Of a stretch of 6,205 nt of DNA, positions 1 through 5,993 are shown one piece after another (the stretch's first letter is position 1; every line of letters starts with the position of its first letter). Origin of the DNA: Actinomycetota bacterium (GTDB lineage Bacteria > Actinomycetota > Acidimicrobiia > Acidimicrobiales > CADCTF01); contig JAHWJQ010000131.1 in the NCBI GenBank assembly GCA_019348305.1, positions 1 through 6,205 of the forward strand, in the 5' to 3' direction. The position numbers were made by a program, and so were the translations under genes. Under the pieces are notes generated by a model that saw nothing but the letters and a program-made list of their open reading frames with translations, did not search any database and was not told the DNA's origin.

Positions 1-595
1 CCGATCTGAGGAGGTCGGGGCGCTTGTGGGGAAGGAGCTGGCCCACGAACAGCAGCGTGGGGCCGTCCCACTCCTCGGCCAGCCTGGCGCTGGTCTCGGC
101 ATCGGGAGCGATCCCTTTCAGGCGCCCGACGTCCACGATCAACGGGGCCACGCGGACCTCGGAGAAGCCGAGGGCCACGAGCTCGCCGGCGTTGTACTCC
201 GACACCGCCAGGGCCAGGCTGGCGCGGTCGCGCAGCTCGGCCAGCTCGCGGCGGCCCTCCTCGAGCAGGTGGGCAAAGCGCGCGTCGAAGGGAACGAAGG
301 CCTCGGCCGGGGAGATGTTGTGGTACACGAGCACGAGCCGCTCCGGGCGCTGCATCACGAAGGCGTGCACCGCGGGCTCGCCGATCGAGGCGTGGAAGAC
401 GAGGGTGTCCTGGCCCGTTCGCGGCGACTCGGCATAGCGCTCCAGCGGCAGCACCTCGCCGGCCAGATCGGGGTGGATGTTGTGGGCGTAGATTTCGGAA
501 GGACCGGCCTCACGCAGCACGCGCCTGATCTCTTGAGCGGCGGTCGTGATGGCGTCACCAGGGGCCGCCGTCACGACCAGCTGGTCGAAGCGCAT
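1..595 (-). CDS. Glycosyltransferase family 4 (GT4), C-terminal part outside window
   Basis: This gene begins at an ATG (593-595) and is open to the left edge, giving 198 residues of a protein probably near 380-400 residues long. The visible part is the N-terminal Rossmann half of a GT-B enzyme plus the start of the C-terminal half. Recognisable pieces are VFHASIGEP (about 67-75), VYHNISPAEAF (90-100), the inter-domain segment VSEYN...VAPLIVD (131-155), and the strand LLFVGQLLPHKRPD (181-194), which opens the nucleotide-sugar domain of GT4 enzymes. The donor-binding E-x7-E motif lies off the window. Such enzymes transfer a sugar from a nucleotide sugar to a growing glycan at the cytoplasmic membrane face. 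The ATG shares its A with the TGA of the methyltransferase upstream (TGATG) and no Shine-Dalgarno is visible, so translational coupling is likely. Family call is firm; the sugar and acceptor cannot be told. Confidence 0.9.
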   Translation of the reverse strand, partial: MRFDQLVVTAAPGDAITTAAQEIRRVLREAGPSEIYAHNIHPDLAGEVLPLERYAESPRTGQDTLVFHASIGEPAVHAFVMQRPERLVLVYHNISPAEAFVPFDARFAHLLEEGRRELAELRDRASLALAVSEYNAGELVALGFSEVRVAPLIVDVGRLKGIAPDAETSARLAEEWDGPTLLFVGQLLPHKRPDLLRS

Positions 596-1803
596 CAGCG
601 GATGGCGACCAGCGCGTAGTCCTGGGGCGCGAACAGGAGTCGGTTGAGCCGGCTCACCTGCTCGTTCCACGCCGCCGCGTCGTCAGTCCCTTCGGGCTTT
701 TCGACCAGCGCGTCGCCATCGGGGACAGGCGACCGCCAGTGGATCTCCACCGAGCGGTAGCCGGCCTCTTCGAACAGGAACCGCAGATAGGCGGGATGCA
801 CCGGTGCCGTGTGCGTGGGGTCGAGGTAGAAGCCGTGGGCGAAGACGTAGAGCGACTGTGGGTTCACGGTCTCCACCACCACCTTGCCCCCGGGCCGTAC
901 CTTTCGCGCAGCGAGGGCGACGAGCTCCACCACCTCCTGGGGGCCCACGTGCTCGAGTACCTGCAGCAGCGCCGCTCCCCCCAGGGAGGCATCGGCGGCA
1001 GCAGCGAGGCCGGCGGCGGGGTGGGCCTGTCGCACGGCGAGCCCCAGCCGCTGGGCGGCCGCCGCCAGCTCCGGGTCGGGCTCCACCCCCGCCGCCTCGA
1101 TCCCCCGCTCCTGCAACAGGCGCACGAACTCCCCCGTCCTGCACCCGAGATCGACCACGGGCTCGAAGCCGTCGAACTGCTCGGCCAGCTCTCGGTGCCG
1201 GGCCTGGCGGTGCTCAGGGGCATCGCCCACGGCGTGGGCCAGCCGCTGGCTGGCGAACCAGGGGCGGAAGCTCCGACGGGCCTCGGCCTGCTCGAGCTCG
1301 TGCAGCCGGTGGAGCACGTGGAGGTGCAACATGTCGGAGTCGGCCGGGCCTCGCTCGTACTGCCCGAGCCGCTCGACGACGGTGTCCACCCTGCCCGTGA
1401 GCTGGGGGTGCTCGTGGGCGTCTGGTGCCTCCAGTACCTGCATGACCTCCTGGAGCACCTCCTGGAGCGAGCGGGTGTAGGCCGACACCTGCTCGAGGAC
1501 GCCCTGCACCTGCCGTCGGACCGCCTTGGCCACGAAGCGGTGGAGCGCCGTTCCCCCCGGCACCTTCGATGCGATGGGGATCTGGTTCGGGTCGAAGGCA
1601 ATACGCTCCTCCAACCCGTCGATCAGCCTGCGGAGCCGGTCGAGGTCATAGGTGCGGGGGCGGTGGGCCACGATCCGCTGGAAGTGGGCGTCGAGGTCCT
1701 CTTCGAGCCTGGCCGGGTACTGCCCCTGCCGGCGCCGCTCCTGCACCCGGGCCCGCAGTTCGTCGACGAGTGCTTCCACGTCCACCTGGGGGGCCGGGTC
1801 CAC
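595..1803 (-). CDS. SAM-dependent methyltransferase with long helical N-terminal region
   Basis: The protein has 402 residues. Residues 1-210 are charged, helix-rich and without membrane segments: an amphipathic start (VEALVDELRARVQERRRQ, about 9-26), a DLDAHF element (37-41), and a heptad-like stretch near 95-125 that could be coiled coil. Residues 213-360 form a class I methyltransferase core: motif I VVDLGCRTGEF (216-226), acidic residue E241 after strand 2 (GVEPD), LLQVLEHV (279-286), RPGGKVVVETVNP (303-315), and DPTHTAPVHP (328-337) followed by FLFEEAGY. This pattern is common among methyltransferases in bacterial surface-polysaccharide clusters, where they methylate sugars or cap glycans; that role is inferred here. 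The start is a GTG, the most upstream one possible because an in-frame TAG lies four codons before it; the Shine-Dalgarno is poor (a G-run about 15 bases away). It is followed by the GT4 gene with a one-base overlap. Confidence 0.88.
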   Translation of the reverse strand: MDPAPQVDVEALVDELRARVQERRRQGQYPARLEEDLDAHFQRIVAHRPRTYDLDRLRRLIDGLEERIAFDPNQIPIASKVPGGTALHRFVAKAVRRQVQGVLEQVSAYTRSLQEVLQEVMQVLEAPDAHEHPQLTGRVDTVVERLGQYERGPADSDMLHLHVLHRLHELEQAEARRSFRPWFASQRLAHAVGDAPEHRQARHRELAEQFDGFEPVVDLGCRTGEFVRLLQERGIEAAGVEPDPELAAAAQRLGLAVRQAHPAAGLAAAADASLGGAALLQVLEHVGPQEVVELVALAARKVRPGGKVVVETVNPQSLYVFAHGFYLDPTHTAPVHPAYLRFLFEEAGYRSVEIHWRSPVPDGDALVEKPEGTDDAAAWNEQVSRLNRLLFAPQDYALVAIR

Positions 1804-1843
1804 GGGAGGTGGATGCTACCCCCCGGCCTTTTCTTGACCGCCT

Positions 1844-3703
1844 ATGGCGGGGCCCGGTCGGTTCACGCACGGGCGGGGCATTATACGGCGGCCCTCTTCC
1901 GGGGAGCCTTCAGCCGCCAGCGAGGACGTCATTGGGACTTCGACGAACTTGATCAGGAAGGAGCACGGTCCGATCGCCGGCGAGCGCGCCGCGGCTCCTG
2001 GTCGCGGCTGGGGGTTGGGCGCCGAGGTCGGGCTGTTCCTGGGGTTCGTCCTGCTGGCCGTCTACGTCACCTGGCCGCTGGCCGCCGACCCCGCTACCAA
2101 GGTGGCGCACGACCTCGGCGACCCCATGGCCAACGCGTGGATATTCGGCTGGGGCGCGCACGGCGTCGTCGCCCAGCCGCGCGCCCTGTTCCACGCCAAC
2201 TTCTTCTTCCCGTCGCGGTTCTCGCTCGCCTTCGCCGAGAACATGCTCGGCCTCTCCGTGCCCCTGGCGCCGGTGTTCTGGCTGAGCGGCAACGCGGTGC
2301 TGGTGATGAACCTGGCCACCATCTTGGCCCTGGGCGCCAGCGGCTGGGCCGTGTACGCGCTCGTGAGGGAAGCGACCGCCAGCCGCCCGGCAGCCGTGGT
2401 CGCCGGCATCATCTACGTCGCTGCCCCCTATCGGGTCGGCGCCATCACCCACGTCCACGTGGTGGCCACGCACCTCCTTCCGCTGGTGCTCCTGATGGCG
2501 CTGCGCCTCACCCGCCGGCCCACGTGGGCGAGGGCAGGGCTCCTCGGGTTGGTGCTGGCCGCGCAGCTGTGGTCGTCGTTGACGGCGGGGATCCTCACCC
2601 TGGTCGCGCTGGCCGTCTGGGCCGTCTGGGTCATCGCCGTGCATCGGGGCCGGGCGCTGCGCCCGCTGGTGCACGCCGGCGCCGGCGTGATGGTCGCCAT
2701 GGCGCTGACGCTGCCGGTGCTGCTGCCCTACGCCCACGCCCGCGAGCTCAACCCCGGCTTCCAGCACCCCAGCTCCGAGCTCATCGAGAACTCGGCGACG
2801 CCCGGGTCCTACCTCGACCCACCCAGGGGTGGTGCGGTGGCGGGCGCCGGCTACCGGCGGCTGGCGGAGCGGTTCGGGGCTTCAGGAGCTCCGGAAAAGC
2901 AGCTGTTCGCCGGCGCCGTCGCCTCCGCAGCCATGGTGGCGGCGGTGGCCCTCCTGATCCTTCGCGGCAGGGGCAGCGGGCTCGGCCGGCCGGCGTCGTT
3001 GTTCTTGTTGGTGGCAGCCACCGGGTTCGTCCTCAGCCTCGGCCCCCGCTGGGGCGCGTCGGACCACGGCATGGCCCTGCCGTTCGCGTTCCTCGAACAA
3101 GCGGTGCCCGGTCGCCTCACCAGGGTGCCGGCGCGCTTCGCCAGCCTGACCATCCTGGGTGGTGCCGGTCTGGTGGCAGTGGCGCTGGCCGCGCTGCGGC
3201 CGACCGCGGCGAGAGCGGCGGCGGTGACGCTCGCCGCGCTGGTGGTGCTGGAGAGCTTTCCCGGCGCCACCGCGACGGTGGCTGTGCCGAGTCCCACCGC
3301 CGCGCACCGAGAACTGGCCCATGGCCGCCATGCCGTGCTCGCCCTCCCGACGATGGAGCTCGACGCCCAGGGTGGCATCCTCTTCCCCACCGTCCCCCGG
3401 GAGGCGATCCACATGTACCTCTCCACCGCCAACTTCCAGCCACTGGTCAACGGGTACGGCGCCTTCGTCCCCGCCCCCTACGAACAGATCGTGCGAGGGG
3501 TCCAGGACTTCCCTACCGACAACGCCTTCGTGCTGCTGAGAGCCCACGGGGTCGACCGGGTCGTCATCGAGTCCTCGATGCTGCCCGGGACCCGCTGGGC
3601 CGACGCGCCGGAACGGCTGGCGGCGTGGCCGGGGGCTCGGTTGATCTCCTCCCACGGGGGCACTCTGGTCTATGACGTGAGCCGTGCCGGACAGTCGAGC
3701 TGA
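1844..3703 (+). CDS. Polytopic GT-C-like membrane glycosyltransferase (candidate)
   Basis: From the first ATG this is a 619-residue protein with roughly 11-12 predicted membrane helices between residues 61 and 470 (for example 61-79, 132-173, 205-296, 355-399, 433-470) and a soluble C-terminal domain of about 140 residues. After helix 1 comes a loop with [12 protein letters not shown] (88-99); acidic residues in this first external loop (D90, D93) are where GT-C enzymes place catalytic Asp/Glu. [17 protein letters not shown] (119-135) and [12 protein letters not shown] (194-205) also recur in large actinobacterial and related membrane proteins of this type. GT-C enzymes use polyprenyl-phosphate sugars as donors outside the cytoplasm, which fits the polyprenyl-phosphate GT2 gene directly downstream. 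The start is uncertain: codons 1-35 are atypical (ATA, TCA, TCT, ATT) and the ATG lacks a Shine-Dalgarno. TTG codons at 1949 or 2015 are alternatives that keep every membrane helix. Substrate unknown. Confidence 0.82.
   Translation: MAGPGRFTHGRGIIRRPSSGEPSAASEDVIGTSTNLIRKEHGPIAGERAAAPGRGWGLGAEVGLFLGFVLLAVYVTWPLAADPATKVAHDLGDPMANAWIFGWGAHGVVAQPRALFHANFFFPSRFSLAFAENMLGLSVPLAPVFWLSGNAVLVMNLATILALGASGWAVYALVREATASRPAAVVAGIIYVAAPYRVGAITHVHVVATHLLPLVLLMALRLTRRPTWARAGLLGLVLAAQLWSSLTAGILTLVALAVWAVWVIAVHRGRALRPLVHAGAGVMVAMALTLPVLLPYAHARELNPGFQHPSSELIENSATPGSYLDPPRGGAVAGAGYRRLAERFGASGAPEKQLFAGAVASAAMVAAVALLILRGRGSGLGRPASLFLLVAATGFVLSLGPRWGASDHGMALPFAFLEQAVPGRLTRVPARFASLTILGGAGLVAVALAALRPTAARAAAVTLAALVVLESFPGATATVAVPSPTAAHRELAHGRHAVLALPTMELDAQGGILFPTVPREAIHMYLSTANFQPLVNGYGAFVPAPYEQIVRGVQDFPTDNAFVLLRAHGVDRVVIESSMLPGTRWADAPERLAAWPGARLISSHGGTLVYDVSRAGQSS
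1880..1885 (-). promoter_or_regulatory. Perfect -10 box (TATAAT) for the methyltransferase/GT4 operon
   Basis: Read on the minus strand, positions 1885 down to 1880 spell TATAAT exactly, a hexamer that is rare by chance in sequence this GC-rich. It lies about 77 bases upstream of the GTG at 1803, so transcription starting near 1873 would give a leader of roughly 70 bases. At a 17-base spacer the -35 position reads GGCTCC, a poor match to TTGACA, so the promoter may need an activator or rely on its -10. The leader can fold a short stem, CCGCC-ATA-GGCGG (positions 1838-1850). The promoter call rests on the hexamer and its position only. Confidence 0.5.
1955..1963 (+). promoter_or_regulatory. 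Strong Shine-Dalgarno-like sequence without a matching start codon
   Basis: AGGAAGGAG is the best ribosome-binding-site match ahead of the membrane glycosyltransferase. No ATG, GTG or TTG lies 5-10 bases downstream of it. The only in-frame candidate is an ATC at 1973-1975, nine bases away. The TTG at 1949 lies before it and the TTG at 2015 is too far after it. It may be chance coding sequence (Arg-Lys-Glu), or it may mark a non-canonical start. Confidence 0.3.
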
Positions 3704-3704
3704 G

Positions 3705-4433
3705 ATGGAATCCGATGGGACGCAACGCTGCCTGTCGGTGGTGATGCCGTCCTACAACGAGGAATCCACCCTGAAGACCGTGGCGGAGCAGGTGCTGGCG
3801 TCTCCCTACACGAGCGAGCTGATCATCGTCGACGACGGCTCCACCGACGCCACCGTCGAACAGGCAACCAGCCTGGACGACCCCCGCGTCAAGGTTCTCC
3901 AGCAGCCGTCGAACATGGGCAAGGGTGCCGCCCTGCGCCGGGGCTTCTCCTGCGCCCAGGGGCCGTACGTGATCGTGCAGGACGCAGATCTCGAGTACGA
4001 CCCCGCCGAGTACGGCATCCTGCTCAAGCCCCTTCTCGACGGGCGGGCCGACGTCGTCTACGGATCCCGCTTCCTCTCCGGGAGTGCGCATCGGGTGCTC
4101 TACTTCTGGCACTCGGTCGGCAACCGGGCCCTGACCACGATCTCCAACGTCTTCACCAACCTCAACCTCACCGACATGGAGACCTGCTACAAGGTCTTCC
4201 GCAAGGAGGTCCTCGACACCATCACCTTGGAGGAGGACCGCTTCGGGTTCGAGCCCGAGATAACGGCCAAGGTGGCCCGCGGCGGCTGGCGCATCTACGA
4301 GGTCGGGATCTCCTATTCCGGGCGCACCTACGCCGAGGGGAAGAAGATCGGCTGGAAGGACGGCGTGCGGGCCTTGTTCTGCATCCTGCGGTACTCCTCG
4401 CTGTGGGAACGCAGGCCTGGCCGACCCGGATGA
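3705..4433 (+). CDS. GT2 polyprenyl-phosphate sugar synthase (DPM1-like)
   Basis: The 242-residue protein is a compact GT-A family 2 glycosyltransferase. Visible motifs are [10 protein letters not shown] (11-20), [10 protein letters not shown] (40-49, with D43 and D44 for nucleotide binding), [13 protein letters not shown] (69-81), the metal-binding [10 protein letters not shown] (91-100, D93 and D95), VYGSRF (118-123), the acceptor region [11 protein letters not shown] (156-166) and the RFGFEPE element (179-185). The last two are hallmarks of the dolichyl/polyprenyl-phosphate mannose or glucose synthase group. No membrane helix follows, as in short DPM1-type enzymes, so it would be peripheral on the cytoplasmic face, making polyprenyl-phosphate-hexose. 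The ATG chosen lies one base after the TGA of the membrane protein (TGAGATG). An in-frame GTG at 3684 would add seven residues and overlap that gene by 20 bases. Neither has a clear Shine-Dalgarno, so coupling is likely. Sugar identity is undetermined. Confidence 0.93.
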   Translation: MESDGTQRCLSVVMPSYNEESTLKTVAEQVLASPYTSELIIVDDGSTDATVEQATSLDDPRVKVLQQPSNMGKGAALRRGFSCAQGPYVIVQDADLEYDPAEYGILLKPLLDGRADVVYGSRFLSGSAHRVLYFWHSVGNRALTTISNVFTNLNLTDMETCYKVFRKEVLDTITLEEDRFGFEPEITAKVARGGWRIYEVGISYSGRTYAEGKKIGWKDGVRALFCILRYSSLWERRPGRPG

Positions 4434-4439
4434 CCGTGG

Positions 4440-5423
4440 TCAGGCGCCCGTCGGCGCGAGGCCCCCGTGTGCTCCCCGGGTAAGGAGCCCGGGAGCGCTT
4501 CCGCCGCTGACGACGGCACAGACGCGTTCGGGCGACTCGCCCTGGCCGAGGACGGGGTAGCCCTGGGCGTCCCAGGCGAGAGGTGCCGAGAGGATCTCGC
4601 GGTCGGCCCAGCCCGGATCGCCACTGAGCTTGCGGTGGTAGACCAGGTGGGTTCCGGCCGGGGTGTCGACCACGGAGCCGTGGCCCCCGCCCGTGAACCA
4701 TGGGCGGGCAAGCTTCTGCCACGACGACGGGTCGGCCACGTCGCCCCCGGTCCATTCCAACAGTCCCATCTTGTACGCCTGGGTCCAGCTGGCGTCCGCC
4801 GCGTACAGGACGAAGAGCCGGCCCGAGGCGGGGTGGCGGACCACCTCGGGCCCTTCGTTCACGGGAGCGACGCTCATCTCCCAGCCATGCTGGGGCCGAG
4901 ACAGGCACCGCCGCTCGCCGCTGATCGTCCAGGGGTTGGCCATGGGGGCGAGGTAGAGGTTCTGGGGGAAGCCGTCCTCGGGCCCCTCCCAGCCCGACCA
5001 CAGCGCGTACAGCCGGCCCTCGTGGCTGAAGACCGTGAGGTCGATGGCCCACACGTCGTGGCTCGGGTCGAACACCCGCCCGAGCGGCCGGTAAGGGCCG
5101 AGCGGGTGGTCGGCCACCGCGGCGTAGGTACGGTGGTTGGCGGTGCGCCCGTCGCCGGCGGAGTAGTAGAGGTACCACCTGCCCTCGATGTGGTGCAGCT
5201 CCGGCGCCCACAGCCGGCTGCCGTGGTCGCTGCGCCCGCTCGGGGCCCAGATCACCGTCTCCACGTTGCGGTCCATCCGGGCCAGGTCCCGGAAGCGCTT
5301 GACGACGATCCGGCGGCTGTTCGCGGCCGACTGCACGAGCAGCAGCGATCCCTCGTGGACCACGACCCACGGGTCCTGCCCCGGGAAGGGCCGCCGCTCA
5401 CGGAACGCGCCGAGGAAGCTCAC
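4440..5423 (-). CDS. GH43-type glycosidase, no signal peptide (arabinofuranosidase/xylosidase-like)
   Basis: The 327-residue protein has the sequence pattern of a single-domain five-bladed beta-propeller of glycoside hydrolase family 43. The three catalytic carboxylates can be placed: general base D17 (GQDPWVV), pKa-modulating D128 (WAIDLTVF) and general acid E190 (VNEGPEVV). LWAPELHHIEGRWYLYYSAGDG (starting at 71) and the propeller-core His in GGGHGSVVD (H248) are also typical. GH43 enzymes remove L-arabinofuranose or D-xylose from plant glycans, and some act on galactans. The pattern ADASWTQAYKMG (209-220) recalls actinobacterial exo-arabinofuranosidase-like members, but I cannot fix the subfamily. 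The catalytic base is only 17 residues from the start, so there is no room for a signal peptide and the enzyme should be cytoplasmic. Its GTG overlaps the TGA of the upstream membrane-protein gene (GTGA, 5420-5423), with GGGAG a few bases ahead. The stop is six bases from that of the convergent GT2 gene. Confidence 0.9.
   Translation of the reverse strand: MSFLGAFRERRPFPGQDPWVVVHEGSLLLVQSAANSRRIVVKRFRDLARMDRNVETVIWAPSGRSDHGSRLWAPELHHIEGRWYLYYSAGDGRTANHRTYAAVADHPLGPYRPLGRVFDPSHDVWAIDLTVFSHEGRLYALWSGWEGPEDGFPQNLYLAPMANPWTISGERRCLSRPQHGWEMSVAPVNEGPEVVRHPASGRLFVLYAADASWTQAYKMGLLEWTGGDVADPSSWQKLARPWFTGGGHGSVVDTPAGTHLVYHRKLSGDPGWADREILSAPLAWDAQGYPVLGQGESPERVCAVVSGGSAPGLLTRGAHGGLAPTGA
4471..4496 (+). 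terminator. Possible stem-loop terminator for the plus-strand GT-C/GT2 operon
   Basis: GCTCCCCGGG (4471-4480) and CCCGGGAGC (4488-4496) pair as a nine-base-pair stem with one bulged base and a seven-base loop. It starts 38 bases after the GT2 stop codon. No T-run follows, so it would have to be an actinomycete-style stem terminator without a U tract. The stem lies inside the last codons of the convergent GH43 gene. The site is weak evidence by itself. Confidence 0.3.
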
Positions 5424-5932
5424 CCCAGGGCTCCCAGCGGCGTGGCGACGCGATCGAAGAGCAGGCCGAGCAGCCATCCGGTGGTGAGCAGGACCCAGAC
5501 GGTGAGGCTGGCGTGGATGAGGGCGATGCTGTCGTCGTCGCGGAGGTGGCGGGCAAGGGGAAAGGGCCAGAACACGGCGCGCAGGAAGCGCCGGCCCGGC
5601 TTGTTCTCCAGGTCCCCTGAGAGGGCGTCCACGCAGTAGACGATGAAGCCCATCGTCGCCTGGGCGAGGACGAGGAACACCGGCATCGGCATCCGGTCGT
5701 ACTCGAGGGTCAGGAGCCACCCGGTGGTCACCAAGAACCACACCACGGCCCCGAACCTCGCCAGCTTCACGACGTTGCGGTGCGTGAACCACCTGGTGAG
5801 GGTGACCATCCACAGCACGGCCCGGGTGAGGCGCTCGACGGGCGGGCGGCGGTCGCCGCCGACGGAGTCCGCGCAGAACACCACGAAGGCCAACGTCACC
5901 TCCGTGACCACCCAGGTGATCATCGGAGCCAC
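5420..5932 (-). CDS. Small four-helix membrane protein with internal duplication, function unknown
   Basis: The protein has 170 residues; I do not recognise a named family. It contains two copies of a two-helix module of about 75-80 residues. Copy 1 (about 5-80) has FVVFCADSVGGD (16-27), RAVLW (37-41), TTGWLL (69-74) and DR (79-80). Copy 2 (about 85-161) has FIVYCVDALSGD (96-107), RAVFW (118-122), TTGWLL (150-155) and DR (160-161). Likely membrane segments are 4-22, 57-75, 84-102 and 136-158, with basic, amphipathic loops (about 28-55 and 110-132) that would lie in the cytoplasm. Each copy keeps one Cys and an Asp two residues later (C20/D22, C100/D102). The chosen start is a GTG; an ATG three codons later (5923) is also possible, and neither has a good Shine-Dalgarno. 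The stop overlaps the GH43 start, so the two are probably co-translated. It could be an anchor, channel or sensor; no function can be assigned. Confidence 0.8.
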   Translation of the reverse strand: MAPMITWVVTEVTLAFVVFCADSVGGDRRPPVERLTRAVLWMVTLTRWFTHRNVVKLARFGAVVWFLVTTGWLLTLEYDRMPMPVFLVLAQATMGFIVYCVDALSGDLENKPGRRFLRAVFWPFPLARHLRDDDSIALIHASLTVWVLLTTGWLLGLLFDRVATPLGALG

Positions 5933-5953
5933 CGGCCGCCGGAGGGGCGGCCG
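5933..5953 (-). repeat. Perfect GC hairpin abutting the membrane-protein start codon
   Basis: CGGCCGCC (5933-5940) and GGCGGCCG (5946-5953) are perfect inverted arms of eight bases around a five-base loop. Read in the mRNA direction of the membrane-protein gene, the 3' arm ends exactly one base before the GTG at 5932 and the loop reads CCTCC. An all-GC stem here would mask the usual ribosome-binding position. It may be a translation-controlling hairpin, a terminator remnant of an upstream gene, or a chance product of high GC. Confidence 0.5.
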
Positions 5954-5958
5954 CGCTC

Positions 5959-5978
5959 GTACCGCCGGCGGCGGGTAC
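5959..5978. repeat. Second imperfect inverted repeat in the intergenic gap
   Basis: GTACCGCCG and CGGCGGGTAC are near-perfect inverted arms (one extra G on the right) centred around 5968. With the hairpin at 5933-5953 it gives two consecutive GC-rich stems in the 145-base non-coding gap between the transposase fragment and the membrane-protein gene. No T-run flanks it. It could be an operator-like dyad or a terminator-type structure. Confidence 0.35.
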
Positions 5979-5993
5979 GGTCCCTGTGAGGAC

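Noticed and set aside
26..619. Plus-strand open frame opposite the GT4 gene
   Set aside because: The minus-strand reading gives clear GT4 motifs over the same bases; the plus reading is low-complexity and His/Arg/Gly-rich.
1834..1887. Plus-strand promoter from TTGACC (1834) and TATACG (1882)
   Set aside because: The two boxes are 42 bases apart, far from 17. The TATACG overlaps the much better minus-strand TATAAT.
739..3675. A 978-codon open frame on the plus strand crossing two divergent genes
   Set aside because: It is antisense to the methyltransferase and out of frame with the membrane protein. Its product is Arg/Pro/Gly-rich with no motifs, the usual shadow of GC-rich coding DNA with few stop codons.
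4222..5370. A 382-codon minus-strand open frame overlapping GH43 and GT2
   Set aside because: It is a frame-shifted shadow of GH43 that also runs antisense into GT2, with an Arg/Pro/Gly-rich product.
4467..5639. A 390-codon plus-strand open frame opposite GH43
   Set aside because: It is antisense to a gene with a complete catalytic triad, and its product has no recognisable motif.
4440..5813. Longer form of the GH43 gene starting at 5813
   Set aside because: The added N-terminus is an out-of-frame reading of the membrane-protein gene, Arg/Pro/His-rich and unlike any signal or domain. The GTG at 5423 with the GTGA overlap explains the data better.
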